From Streptomyces paludis (GTDB lineage Bacteria; Actinomycetota; Actinomycetes; Streptomycetales; Streptomycetaceae), in NCBI RefSeq assembly GCF_003344965.1, contig NZ_CP031194.1, positions 6,820,001-6,884,000 on the forward strand: a stretch of 64,000 bases of DNA, written 5' to 3'. How positions within the stretch are numbered: position 1 is the stretch's first letter; every line of letters begins with the position of its first letter. The notes beneath the pieces are model-generated. The model was not told the origin of the DNA. It saw only the letters and a program-made list of their open reading frames with translations, and did not search any database. Below are positions 37,175 to 47,221 of the stretch, in pieces. A program made the translations under genes and the position numbers.

Positions 37175-38719
37175 GTGAATCAGTACGTGAATCAACGGAT
37201 CCTGGGGCGGTACACGCTCGAACACCTACTGGGCCGGGGCGGCATGGGCGAGGTCTGGGCGGCGCGCGACGGGCGGCTCGAACGGTCGGTCGCGGTCAAG
37301 TTCCTCGCTCCCCGGGGCCAGAGCAGCTCCCTTTCCGCGATCGAGGAACGGTTCCGCCGCGAGGCCCGGTACACGGCGCGGATTCGGCACTCAGGTGTCC
37401 CTGTCGTCCACGACATCGGCCGGCTCGAGGACGGCCGGCTGTATCTGGTCATGGAACTGGTCCGCGGAGACACGCTCGCGACGCTGCTCAAGGACGGCGG
37501 ACCGTTCGCCGTACCCCGCGCGGCGGCTGTCGCCGAGCAGACCGCCGGCGTACTGGTACGGGCCCATGGCGTCGGTGTGGTGCACCGTGACCTCAAGCCC
37601 TCGAACCTGATGCTCACCCCGTCCGGAAAGGTCAAGGTCCTCGACTTCGGCATCGCCGCCGCGCTCGAACCTCGCCCCGACGAACCCAGGCTCACCACGA
37701 CCGACGGAATCCCCGGCACCCCCGGGTTCATCTCGCCCGAGCAGGCGGACGGCGGCCCCGCGACCGAAAGCAGCGACCTGTACGCGGTCGGCTGTGTGCT
37801 GTACGAACTCCTCGCCGGGGTGGCGCTGTTCGCGGCGCCAACCCCGCACGCTCTGATGTACAAGCACGTGTACGAGACGCCCCGGCCGCTCGGGGAACAC
37901 CGTGCAGATCTTCCCGCGGACCTCGCCGGTCTGGTGATGCGATTGCTCGCGAAGAAGCCCCAGGACCGGCCCGGCGCGGCGGAAGTACGAGAAACGGCCC
38001 GTCGCTGGACGGTTCGTTCGCCCGCTGAGCGGCCGGCGAGGACCGGTACTCCCGAGCGCCGTACGGACCCCGCGACCCTACGGCTGCCGGGCGGCCGGGC
38101 GGACCGGGCGAGCGCGCCGGGCCGGACCGCGGCCGGTGACGACGCGTCCGATGTGGTGCGGGCGCGGCTCCGGAAGGTGCTCGACACACAGGACGTCCAA
38201 GGGGCATTGGCCCTGGTGAAAGAGCAGCTTCACGGTCTGAGCCGGCCGCTGGACTGGGTCGTGCCCGCGGCCGACTGGCTCAGACTCTTCGAATTCCTGA
38301 TGGGCGCGGAGATCTACGTCGTGGCGATGTCCGGCTATCGGGGGCTCCGGCAGGCACTGGTGGAAGCCGTTCCTGAGGCCCGCGACAAGGACATCCTGGC
38401 CTGCCGTGCCGGGTTTGCCAGATGCCTGGCCGAACTCGGTCGGACGCAGGAGGCGCTCAACGCCTACCAGGCCCTCCTTCCCGCCCAGCGGAGCGCCGTC
38501 GGCCCGTCCGACCCGGCCGTGCTCGATATGCGCTATGAGATCGCCGCCATCAGGGCCCGCATGGGAGACCGGCCGGCCGCACAGCGGGAGCTGCGGGACT
38601 TGCGCCACGACCTGATGCGTCACCTTCCGGACGACGGTGACCGCAACGAGCGCGTGGACGCGCTCCTGGGACGGCTCGCCCGTATCTCGCGGGCGGTACC
38701 CACGGATCCTGCACATTGA
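37175..38719 (+). CDS. Soluble Ser/Thr protein kinase 3 with TPR-like C-terminus
   Basis: 514 residues from GTG 37175, chosen because GGGGGA lies about 7 nt upstream and the protein begins close to the kinase domain. ATG 37127 would add 16 residues but has no spaced site. Kinase motifs: LGRGGMGEVW, Lys42, HRDLKPSN (137-144), DFG (157-159), GTPGFISPEQ, LYAVGCVLYELLAG. An Arg/Thr/Pro-rich linker (about 280-340) precedes a helical TPR-like domain (ALALVKEQLHGL..., LACRAGFARCLAELGRTQEALNAYQALLPAQ). Cytoplasmic. Ends 3 nt before the operator of drmD. Confidence 0.85.
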   Translation: MNQYVNQRILGRYTLEHLLGRGGMGEVWAARDGRLERSVAVKFLAPRGQSSSLSAIEERFRREARYTARIRHSGVPVVHDIGRLEDGRLYLVMELVRGDTLATLLKDGGPFAVPRAAAVAEQTAGVLVRAHGVGVVHRDLKPSNLMLTPSGKVKVLDFGIAAALEPRPDEPRLTTTDGIPGTPGFISPEQADGGPATESSDLYAVGCVLYELLAGVALFAAPTPHALMYKHVYETPRPLGEHRADLPADLAGLVMRLLAKKPQDRPGAAEVRETARRWTVRSPAERPARTGTPERRTDPATLRLPGGRADRASAPGRTAAGDDASDVVRARLRKVLDTQDVQGALALVKEQLHGLSRPLDWVVPAADWLRLFEFLMGAEIYVVAMSGYRGLRQALVEAVPEARDKDILACRAGFARCLAELGRTQEALNAYQALLPAQRSAVGPSDPAVLDMRYEIAAIRARMGDRPAAQRELRDLRHDLMRHLPDDGDRNERVDALLGRLARISRAVPTDPAH

Positions 38720-38721
38720 TT

Positions 38722-38736
38722 GTGAACTGTGTTCAC
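38722..38736. promoter_or_regulatory. Perfect GTGAAC-TGT-GTTCAC operator upstream of drmD (site C)
   Basis: A 15-bp perfect palindrome immediately after the kinase 3 stop, in the 113-bp leader of drmD. Its minus-strand reading GTGAACACAGTTCAC shares GTGAACACAGT with site D upstream of drmA. A TTACGCT candidate -10 follows at 38751-38757. Confidence 0.6.
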
Positions 38737-38832
38737 GATCGGCTCTCTTTGTTACGCTGCCCCAGTGCTCGCCCCTGAGACAGCGCAGACCACCCGCACG
38801 CCCCGCCAGGACCGAGAGAAGGCGATCCAGCG

Positions 38833-41800
38833 ATGACGCAGGCCGCTCACCGTGCAGCCACCCCGGCCTCGGCGCCGGCCCCGGACGCACGGCTCCCCAA
38901 GGAGAACGAGCTGGTCGAGGTACGCGGCCAGAGCTGGGTGGTCGCCCGGGTGGAGCCCGGCGGACCACCGTCCGAAGCCGCTCCCGTATCCGCTGCCGCC
39001 GCCACCGCGACCCTCGTCCATCTCCAGTCAGTCGCGGACGGTCGCTTCGGTGACACCCTCTCCGTCATCTGGGAGGTCGAACCGGGCCGCCGTGTGCTCC
39101 CCGCCGGATCGCTCCCCGACGCCTCCACCGGCCAGTACGACACACCGTCCCGCCTCGCCGCGTTCCTCGACGCGGTCCGCTGGTCGGCGGTCGCCTCCGC
39201 CGACGCCAAGACGCTCCAGGCTCCGTTCCGCTCGGGCGTCGCGATCGAGCCGTACCAGCTCGAACCCGTCTCCCGGGCCGTCGGGGCTCCGCGTGTGAAC
39301 CTCCTCCTCGCCGACGACGTCGGCCTCGGCAAGACCGTCGAAGCCGGGCTTGTCATCCAGGAACTGCTGCTGCGCGGCCGGGCCCGCCGCGTCATGGTCG
39401 TCTGCCCCGCCGGACTGACACTGAAGTGGCGCGACGAGATGGCCGAGAAGTTCGGCCTTGACTTCACCATCGTCGACTCCGAGCACTGCGCCCGGCTGCG
39501 CCGCACCCACGGCACCGCCGCGAACCCCTTCCGTGTGCACCCTCTGACCATCGTCTCCCTCCCCTGGCTGCGCGGTCAGAAGGCACAGCGCCTGCTCGGC
39601 GAGATCATCCCGTCCGGCGAGCGTACGGACGAGGCGGTGCCGGGACGCGACAGTGAAATCAAAGAAGCCGACGGACCGCGCCGCTTCTTCGATCTCCTCG
39701 TCCTCGACGAAGCCCACCACGTGGCACCGGCCGCGCCCAAGCAGGTCTACGCCGTCGACTCCCAGCAGACGAAGCTGATCCGATGGCTCGCCCCGCACTT
39801 CGAGCACCGGCTGTTCCTCTCGGCCACCCCGCACAACGGCTACCCCGAGTCGTACACCGCCCTGCTGGAGATCATCGACAACCAGAAGTTCATGCGGGGG
39901 ATGAACCCGGACGACAAGGCAGTCCGGGAGGCCGCCAAGGAGACGGTCGTCAGACGGCTGAAGAGCACGGTCAAGAATCCCGACGGTACGGACCGCTTCC
40001 GCACCCGCACGACACAACAGCTCCCGGTCGACTACACCGACCGCGAACGCGAGATCCATACCCTCCTCTCCGAGTTCGCCGCCCTCCGCAAGAAGCGCAT
40101 GACGAACAAGGCACGCGGCGGACGCCGTGCTGCCGACCTGGTCACCCTGCTGCTCAAGAAGCGGCTCTTCTCCTCCCCGGCCGCCTTCCTGCGTACCGTA
40201 CGGATCTACCTCTCCCACCTGGACAACACCGCCGGCCGGCCCCGCGCGGCAGCGGCCGACATCCCCGACTGGCTGGCCGAGTTCCCCGAACTCGCCGCCG
40301 AACTCGACGACGAGTCCCTCGCCGACGCCGAGGACGACGCACTGACCCGGTCCACCCGGCTCACCCCGGAGGAGGACGGCGAGGAACTGCGCCTACTGCG
40401 CGAGATGGAGCGCTGGGCGCTCACTCACGAGGCCACCGCCGACTCCAAGGCGGCAGAGCTGATCACCTATCTCAAGGCCGTCTGCCGCACCGACGACCAG
40501 CACTGGCAGAACGAACGGGTCGTGGTGTTCACCGAGTACCGGGACACCCAGAAGTGGCTGGTCGACCTGTTGCGCCAGGAGGAGATGACCGACGGAGGCC
40601 GGGTCGCCCAACTCCACGGCGCTCTCGCCACTCCCGAACGCGAACAGATCCGCCTGGGCTTCCAGGCCGCCCCCGACGGCGACGAGGGCAGGGTACGGAT
40701 CCTCATCGCCACCGACGCGGCCAGCGAGGGTATCGACCTGCAGAACCACTGCCACCGTCTGGTCAACTACGACATCCCCTTCAACCCCAACAAGCTCGAA
40801 CAGCGCATCGGGCGCATTGACCGCTGGGGGCAGCGGAAGAACCCGGAGATCTTCCACTTCGTCGGCACGGGCTGGGAACAGGCGGACGTCGGTTCGTACG
40901 AGGCCGACCTGGAATTCCTCTCCCGAGTCGCCAAGAAGGTCGCGAAAATGGAGGAGGACCTCGGCTCCGTCAACGCGGTCATCGCCGACGCCGTACAGCG
41001 CAGAATGGCCGGCGACCCGACCCCCGTCGACATCGAGAACGCCAGACCCCGGCTCATCGCCGGCCGCAGCACCGGCGGAAACGTCGCCGCCGACCAGAAC
41101 ATCACCGCCCAGGCCAGACGACTCGCCGAACAGTACGACGAGTCCGTCACCACCCTCGGCCTCAACCCCGCCACCATCAAACGCGTCGTCGACACGGCCC
41201 TCGCCCTTGACCACCAGCAGCCGCTCAGCCCCTGCCACGACCTCGCCCAGGACATCGACGGCGACCTGTTCACCGTCCCGCCGCTCACCGGCACCTGGGA
41301 ACGGGCGACCCGCGGCCTCGCCCACAAGCTGCGCCCCGCCGAACTGCGCCCGGTCACCTTCGACGCGAAGGTCGCCGCCGAGGGCCGTGACGACGTCGTA
41401 CTCGCCCACCTCAAGCACCCGCTCGTCGCGCTCTCCACCCGGCTGCTCACGGCGGCCGTATGGAACGCCGACAGCGTCGGCCTGCACCGCGTCACCGCGG
41501 TGGTCACCGACGATCCCGCCGTCGAGACCACTCTCGTCAGCGCGTACGCCCGCTATGTCCTCACCGGCACGGACGGTACCCGGCTGCACGAGGAAATCCT
41601 GTACGCGGGCGGCTGGTTCGGCGACACCGGACGCTTCCGCCGCTGGGAGTCGGTACGTTCCCAGGGCGCCACCCTCGCCCACGCGCTCACCACCGGCACA
41701 CCGGCCGCGCCGCATCTGCGCGACGGCCTCTCCGAAGCCTGGCCCCGGCTCGGCAAGCCGCTGTACGACTCTCTCTCCGCCCGCGCCCGCGAACTGCGCG

Positions 41801-42138
41801 CGAGCCTGGAAAGGCGCCTTCAGGAACGCAGGGACGAGGAAGAACGCCGGATCAACGCCACGCTCGACCGCTTCGAGGCCACTCTGCGCGCCAAGCTCAA
41901 GGAGGAGGGCGACAGCGTCGGCGACCAGATGGCCCTCTTCGGCGACCGCGAGGTCACCGCCACCGAACAGCACCAGTACCAGGAAGACCGCAAGCGCTGG
42001 AAGCTCCGCCTCGACAGCCTCGACGCGGAACGCACCCGTGAGCTCGCCGCCATCGCCGGCCGTTACCGTGAGCCCGGCTCGCACCTCTTCCCCGTAGCCG
42101 TCGTCTTCGTCATCCCCACCAAGGAAGCCCGCCGATGA
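38833..42138 (+). CDS. drmD: DISARM class 1 SNF2-like helicase DrmD
   Basis: 1101 residues. SF2 motor of the RapA/SNF2 type: DDVGLGKT (161-168), DEAH (292-295), LSATPHNGY (motif III), FTEYRDTQKWLV, ATDAASEGIDLQ and QRIGRIDRWGQ (motif VI, about 665). A long helical C-terminal region (about 740-1101) includes a Arg/Glu-rich coiled coil (1000-1060). In class 1 DISARM, drmD precedes the adenine methylase drmMI, as here, with the two genes coupled by ATGA. It carries out DNA translocation in the restriction complex. Driven by operator site C. Confidence 0.88.
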   Translation: MTQAAHRAATPASAPAPDARLPKENELVEVRGQSWVVARVEPGGPPSEAAPVSAAAATATLVHLQSVADGRFGDTLSVIWEVEPGRRVLPAGSLPDASTGQYDTPSRLAAFLDAVRWSAVASADAKTLQAPFRSGVAIEPYQLEPVSRAVGAPRVNLLLADDVGLGKTVEAGLVIQELLLRGRARRVMVVCPAGLTLKWRDEMAEKFGLDFTIVDSEHCARLRRTHGTAANPFRVHPLTIVSLPWLRGQKAQRLLGEIIPSGERTDEAVPGRDSEIKEADGPRRFFDLLVLDEAHHVAPAAPKQVYAVDSQQTKLIRWLAPHFEHRLFLSATPHNGYPESYTALLEIIDNQKFMRGMNPDDKAVREAAKETVVRRLKSTVKNPDGTDRFRTRTTQQLPVDYTDREREIHTLLSEFAALRKKRMTNKARGGRRAADLVTLLLKKRLFSSPAAFLRTVRIYLSHLDNTAGRPRAAAADIPDWLAEFPELAAELDDESLADAEDDALTRSTRLTPEEDGEELRLLREMERWALTHEATADSKAAELITYLKAVCRTDDQHWQNERVVVFTEYRDTQKWLVDLLRQEEMTDGGRVAQLHGALATPEREQIRLGFQAAPDGDEGRVRILIATDAASEGIDLQNHCHRLVNYDIPFNPNKLEQRIGRIDRWGQRKNPEIFHFVGTGWEQADVGSYEADLEFLSRVAKKVAKMEEDLGSVNAVIADAVQRRMAGDPTPVDIENARPRLIAGRSTGGNVAADQNITAQARRLAEQYDESVTTLGLNPATIKRVVDTALALDHQQPLSPCHDLAQDIDGDLFTVPPLTGTWERATRGLAHKLRPAELRPVTFDAKVAAEGRDDVVLAHLKHPLVALSTRLLTAAVWNADSVGLHRVTAVVTDDPAVETTLVSAYARYVLTGTDGTRLHEEILYAGGWFGDTGRFRRWESVRSQGATLAHALTTGTPAAPHLRDGLSEAWPRLGKPLYDSLSARARELRASLERRLQERRDEEERRINATLDRFEATLRAKLKEEGDSVGDQMALFGDREVTATEQHQYQEDRKRWKLRLDSLDAERTRELAAIAGRYREPGSHLFPVAVVFVIPTKEARR

Positions 42139-45100
42139 GCCGCCGCCCCGACTCCGCCGCCCGCGGCCTTGCCGCCGCCAGGGCCAAGGCCCTCGACGGC
42201 CGGGCCCAGCACCAGGAATGGCTCGACCTCACCGAGGTCACCGGCCCCTTCCTCACCCTGCCCGTACTGCGCGGGACCTGGCCCCAGCTCGACGCCATCG
42301 AGAAGTCCCAGCGCGAGGCTCTGCGCGGCCGGCACGCCGACTGGCAGACCGATCCCAGGGCGGGTCGCGACGAATGGATCGCGCATATCCTGCGCGACCT
42401 GCTGGAGTGGGGCGACGCGCTCACGCTGCGCCAAGGGGATGACGACGATCCGCTCCTGGACCGCTTCACGATCCACGTCCCCGAACACAACGCGCGGCTC
42501 AGGGCCGACTTCGCTCTACGTGAGCCCGGCAGCGACCCCGCCGCCGAACCCGACACGGCGGCGGCGGCCAAGCGGGTACCCCTCCTCGGCATGATCCTGC
42601 CCGCGGGTACCGTCCCCACCGCGCGCGACGACGGCGCGGGCGGCGGCACGCGAAGCGGCAACGGTACGGCCGGGAGTACGCGAGGAAGCGCGGCGGGGAG
42701 CACGGCCGGAAGTATGGCCGGGAGTACGGGCGGCACCTGGTCGGCCACCCCCGCCGACCGCCTGGCCCGCCTCTGCCGCCACCACGGCATCCCCCTCGGC
42801 CTTGCCACCGACGGCCGTTGGTGGTGCCTGGTCTGGGCCCCGGTCGGCGGGGTGACCACCACCGCGGTCCTCGACTCCATCGGCTGGAACGAAGCGGCGG
42901 AACGCAACGTCGTGCGCGCCTGGATCTCGATGCTGCGCAGATCCCGCTTCTTCCAGTACGAGGAGAAGGACACCCTCGTCGGGCTCCTGAAGCGCAGCCT
43001 GGAAGCGGGCGAGGAAGTCACGGACGCACTCGGTGTGCAGGTCCGCCAGGCGGTTGAGCTCCTCGTCGACGCCATAAGCCGGGCGGACGCCCGCGCGATG
43101 GAGAACGGCGCGCCGGGCCTGTACCGGGAGGACATCGCGGCCGACGACGTCTACCGGGGCGCGGTCGCCGTCATGATGCGCGTCGTCTTCCTGCTCTTCG
43201 CCGAGGAACACGGTCTGTTGCCGGCGGACAACGAGGTCTACGCCCGCTCCTACTCGGCCCGTTTCCTCCGCGCCGAACTCAAGGCCCGGGCCGACGCCGA
43301 GGGCGAGGCATCCCTTGAACACACCACCGCGGCCTGGCACAGGCTGATCGCGCTCTTCCACGCCGTACACGGCGGTGTGAACCACCCGGAGCTGAACCTC
43401 CCCGCGTACGACGGCTCACTGTTCGACCCACGGAAATACGCCTGGCTGGAGTCCACCAACCCGCTCCTCCCCATCGACGACCGCACGGTCCTCCACATGC
43501 TCCAGGCCGTACAAGAGGTCCAGGTCGGCACGGGAAAGAACCGCGAGATCCGCACCCTCAGCTTCCGCACCCTCGGCGTCGAAGAGATCGGCTACGTATA
43601 CGAGGGTCTCCTCTCGTACGACGGCGAGCGCGCGGTCGACACCGTCGTCGGCCTGATCGGACCGACGGGCCGCGAGCACGAGGTCGAGCTGCGCGAGCTG
43701 GAAGCCCTGGCAGCGGGCAGCCAGAACATCAAGACGTTGGCGAAGAAGATCGTCGACGCGTACAAGGAGCCCAAGCCGGGCATCGGCACACCGGCGAAGA
43801 TCGAACGGCTCCTGGCACCCCTCACGGGCGAGCAGCGCACAGAGGCGGAACGCCTGATCGACGCGGCGTGCAAGGAAAGGGAGTTGACGCAGCGCCTGCT
43901 GCCGTTCTTCGGCATCATCAGGCGTGACCTGCGCGGCCTGCCGGTCGTGATCAGGCCCGGAGCCCTGTACGTCACCGAGTCCCCGCTCCGCAAGAACACC
44001 GGCACGCACTACACACCCCGGCGCCTGGCGGAGGAGGTCGTCCACCACGCGCTGGAGCCCCTGGTGTACGAACCGGGCCCGCTGCAGACGGCGGACCGCA
44101 CGCAGTGGGTCCTCAAGAAGCCCCATCAGATCCTGGAACTCAAGGTCGCGGACATCGCGATGGGCTCCGCGGCCTTCCTGGTGGCGGCCTGCCGCTACCT
44201 TGCCAACAGCCTGATCGAGGCATGGGAGAACGACGGCCGCCCGGAGGCACTGCGCTACCGGGCGGGCCGGCGAGGCGACGCGATCACGGCGGTCGACGCC
44301 GAGTCGGACCAGGTCGTTGTCGAAGCGCGCCGCCAGGTCATCGAGCACTGCCTGTACGGCGTGGACATCAACCCCATGGCCGTCGAGATGGCGAAACTCT
44401 CGCTCTGGCTGGTCTCGATGGACCCGACCCGCCCGTTCACCTTCCTGGACGACCGCTTGGTGGCGGGGGACTCGCTGCTGGGGGTAGCCAACATGCAGCA
44501 ACTTGAGTCCATCCATCTGAAGCCGACAGGCCACGACGACATTTTCGGATGGGTCGAGGGCGCTCGCACGCGGGTGGACCAGCTAACTCGCGAACGGCTC
44601 GCCATCACTGCGATCAAGGGCATTGATCTGCCTGCGCTGCTCGACAAGCGTGAGCGCTTGGCACAGGTCAACCTTCACGCAGCACGGCTTCGGCTTGTCG
44701 GCGACTTGATCGTCGCGGCGGGGCTTGCCACGTGTGCCTCCGGCCGTGTGCACTGGTACGACGAGCAGGGTGGTACCCGCTTGCGAGACCTGTTCCCCAC
44801 GGCGGCCAGCATCGTCGGTGGCATTGTCGCCGCAGGGGTAGCTGACGATGCAGAGTCGGTGTGTGCCGCACGAGCGTCGGCGAATGAATGGCTGCGCAGC
44901 GAACTACCTGACGGTGGCCTGGAACGGCGTCCAGTGCATTGGCCGTTGGAATTCCCCGAGGTGTTCTCGGGACGCAGTGGGTTTGACGCGATCATTGGCA
45001 ACCCGCCGTTCCTTGGAGGACAGAAGCTAACGGGCGCGATGGGGGAGGCGTATCGGGAGTACCTGGTGGACTACCTTGCGGGCGGTAAACGGGGTAGCGC

Positions 45101-46460
45101 CGATCTTGTGGCCTACTTTGAGCTAAGAGCGCACAGTTTGCTGGGTGAATCCGGGCAAACTGGACTAATCGCGACGAATACCCTGGCCCAGGGTGACACC
45201 CGTGAAGTCGCCCTTGATCAGCTCATGGACGGCAAGTTTCAGATTCGCCGGGCTGTAAAGAGCGAGAAGTGGCCTTCGAGGTCTGCCGTGTTGGAGTATT
45301 GCGCGGTGTGGACCACGGCTCGTCCTCTTGACGCTGGCGCTGTGAGGATCCTTGATGGCTTGGAGGTTCGAGGTATCACCTCGTCCCTGTATCCAGAGTC
45401 GCGGGTGTCCGGTCGTCCGCATCGTTTGGCGTCCAGGGCGGGGCAGTCGTTCCAGGGTTCGAACGTGCTCGGCAAAGGATTCGTTCTCACCTGGGAGCAG
45501 GCCGAGGAGCTCATCGAGAGCGACCCGCGCAACCGGGATGTGATCTTCCCTTACCTCAACGGAGAAGACCTGAACTCCCGGCCAGACTGCTCCGCAAGCC
45601 GTCAGGTGATCAACTTCCACGACTGGACTGAGGAGCAAGCCCGCGAGTACCCGGAAGTATTCGCCATCATCGAGCGAGACGTGAAACCTGAACGAGCCAA
45701 GAACAAGCGAACCGCCAGGCGCGAACGGTGGTGGCAATACGCCGAGCGCGCGCCGAGGTTGTACGCAAGCATCGCCGGGATCGACCGTGTCCTGGTGGTA
45801 GCACGCGTGAGTAAAACAGGACTTCCAGTTCTTACATCCACAGCCCAGGTGATGAGCGAACAGACAGTTGTTTTTTCTACCGGTCGACTGCACCACCTGG
45901 CCTTTCTTAGTAGCGGGGTCCACTACACGTGGGCCGTCACCCGGGCGTCAAGCCTAAAAGGCGATCTTCGCTACACGCCGTCTGATGTTTATGAGACGTT
46001 GCCTCAGCCTGTGGCAACGGAACAAATGGAGAGAGTCGGAACCGCGCTCAATGAGTTGAGGGGCGGGATTATGGCCGATCGGCAACTGGGATTGACGAAG
46101 CTATACAACATGATCAACGATCGAACTGTTGTGGATAGCGATATTTCCTCCCTCCGCGGTGTCCACCGAGAGATTGATGCAGTCGTGACCGAGGCGTACG
46201 GGTGGTCTGATTTGACTCTCGGGCATGGTTTTTATTCAACCCGACAGGGCGCAAGATTCACGGTTGCACCTTCCGTGCAGACTGAAATTCTAGACCGTCT
46301 CCTGGAACTGAACCATGCTCAGTACAGAATGGAGGCAGTCAATGGGATTCACGCATCAAGGACGAGGTCATCAATGCGTCGAAATGCATCCACTCTCGGA
46401 GGATCGCCCAATAAATCAAACATGAATACCGATTCCGTCGCCTTGGATTCACTGTTTTGA
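42135..46460 (+). CDS. drmMI: DISARM class 1 adenine methyltransferase DrmMI, with an invertible C-terminus
   Basis: 1441 residues of the large PglX/Type IIG-like methylase class. Motif I is ADIAMGSAAF near Asp673; motif IV is NPPF (956-959). A Gly-Ser-Thr repeat linker occupies about 170-198. The last ~256 residues (from about 1186) should form the DNA target-recognition part. This part begins in the 41-bp repeat 45650-45690, contains the 272-bp repeat 45979-46250, and meets an opposite-facing alternative copy. In DISARM the methylase marks self DNA. The GC content falls in the C-terminal third, consistent with cassette exchange. Confidence 0.88.
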   Translation: MSRRPDSAARGLAAARAKALDGRAQHQEWLDLTEVTGPFLTLPVLRGTWPQLDAIEKSQREALRGRHADWQTDPRAGRDEWIAHILRDLLEWGDALTLRQGDDDDPLLDRFTIHVPEHNARLRADFALREPGSDPAAEPDTAAAAKRVPLLGMILPAGTVPTARDDGAGGGTRSGNGTAGSTRGSAAGSTAGSMAGSTGGTWSATPADRLARLCRHHGIPLGLATDGRWWCLVWAPVGGVTTTAVLDSIGWNEAAERNVVRAWISMLRRSRFFQYEEKDTLVGLLKRSLEAGEEVTDALGVQVRQAVELLVDAISRADARAMENGAPGLYREDIAADDVYRGAVAVMMRVVFLLFAEEHGLLPADNEVYARSYSARFLRAELKARADAEGEASLEHTTAAWHRLIALFHAVHGGVNHPELNLPAYDGSLFDPRKYAWLESTNPLLPIDDRTVLHMLQAVQEVQVGTGKNREIRTLSFRTLGVEEIGYVYEGLLSYDGERAVDTVVGLIGPTGREHEVELRELEALAAGSQNIKTLAKKIVDAYKEPKPGIGTPAKIERLLAPLTGEQRTEAERLIDAACKERELTQRLLPFFGIIRRDLRGLPVVIRPGALYVTESPLRKNTGTHYTPRRLAEEVVHHALEPLVYEPGPLQTADRTQWVLKKPHQILELKVADIAMGSAAFLVAACRYLANSLIEAWENDGRPEALRYRAGRRGDAITAVDAESDQVVVEARRQVIEHCLYGVDINPMAVEMAKLSLWLVSMDPTRPFTFLDDRLVAGDSLLGVANMQQLESIHLKPTGHDDIFGWVEGARTRVDQLTRERLAITAIKGIDLPALLDKRERLAQVNLHAARLRLVGDLIVAAGLATCASGRVHWYDEQGGTRLRDLFPTAASIVGGIVAAGVADDAESVCAARASANEWLRSELPDGGLERRPVHWPLEFPEVFSGRSGFDAIIGNPPFLGGQKLTGAMGEAYREYLVDYLAGGKRGSADLVAYFELRAHSLLGESGQTGLIATNTLAQGDTREVALDQLMDGKFQIRRAVKSEKWPSRSAVLEYCAVWTTARPLDAGAVRILDGLEVRGITSSLYPESRVSGRPHRLASRAGQSFQGSNVLGKGFVLTWEQAEELIESDPRNRDVIFPYLNGEDLNSRPDCSASRQVINFHDWTEEQAREYPEVFAIIERDVKPERAKNKRTARRERWWQYAERAPRLYASIAGIDRVLVVARVSKTGLPVLTSTAQVMSEQTVVFSTGRLHHLAFLSSGVHYTWAVTRASSLKGDLRYTPSDVYETLPQPVATEQMERVGTALNELRGGIMADRQLGLTKLYNMINDRTVVDSDISSLRGVHREIDAVVTEAYGWSDLTLGHGFYSTRQGARFTVAPSVQTEILDRLLELNHAQYRMEAVNGIHASRTRSSMRRNASTLGGSPNKSNMNTDSVALDSLF
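45650..45690 (+). repeat. Outer inverted repeat, left arm (41 bp)
   Basis: Identical, in inverse orientation, to 47222-47262. Encodes EVFAIIERDVKP of DrmMI. Sequence diverges immediately on both sides. Likely recombinase crossover site. Confidence 0.9.
45979..46250 (+). repeat. Inner inverted repeat, left arm (272 bp)
   Basis: Matches the reverse complement of 46662-46933 with one difference (C at 46157, silent Arg codon change). Encodes the conserved SDVYETLPQPVATEQ to YSTRQG block of DrmMI. Confidence 0.92.
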
Positions 46461-46661
46461 TTTCACGGATCAAAAAAGCGCGTCCATCCGCGCGGGCCCG
46501 GAATTTCCATCTTTGTCGCCGGTTGACCTGCCGGGTAGCAGAGTTTGACTACCGACGCTGATCAGGCAATGCGCACTCTCGGCATTCTTTTGTGTGTGAT
46601 TAAGCTCAAGGAGACGGTCCAGAATCTCGGTCTGCACGCGAGGCGAAACTGTAAACCTTGT

Positions 46662-46933
46662 GCCCTGTCGGGTTGAATAAAAACCATGCCCGAGAGTCAA
46701 ATCAGACCACCCGTACGCCTCGGTCACGACTGCATCAATCTCTCGGTGGACACCCCGGAGGGAGGAAATATCGCTATCCACAACAGTTCGATCGTTGATC
46801 ATGTTGTATAGCTTCGTCAATCCCAGTTGCCGATCGGCCATAATCCCGCCCCTCAACTCATTGAGCGCGGTTCCGACTCTCTCCATTTGTTCCGTTGCCA
46901 CAGGCTGAGGCAACGTCTCATAAACATCAGACG
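46662..46933 (-). repeat. Inner inverted repeat, right arm (272 bp)
   Basis: Pair of 45979-46250. The 411 bp between the inner arms hold only the two alternative C-terminal tails. Confidence 0.92.
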
Positions 46934-47221
46934 ACGAGTAATTAAGATCCGCCTTCATCGTTGATGAGTTGCGCCATGCCCAACTTGAGTGCAATGAACT
47001 CGACATGAGGGCGAGATTCGCGTTGTCGGGCAGGGTGAAGACGCCCAACTTGTGAGACAGAACCTGCCTGCTGGGAACAAGAGTCGGCATTACCGTTCGG
47101 CTCACAAGCGATACCACCAGGACACGTTCCAAGTCGTGAATAGCCTTCAGCATCGCTGGCCGCTTCTCGGCGTACTGCCACCAATAGCGACTGTACATCG
47201 TCCGATTATTTGTCAGCCGCA

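Noticed and set aside
30144..38719. Pgl/BREX system because of kinases plus adenine methylase
   Set aside because: No PglZ phosphatase, PglY/BrxC ATPase or BrxL is present. The large methylase belongs to DISARM by its drmD, drmA, drmB and drmC partners.
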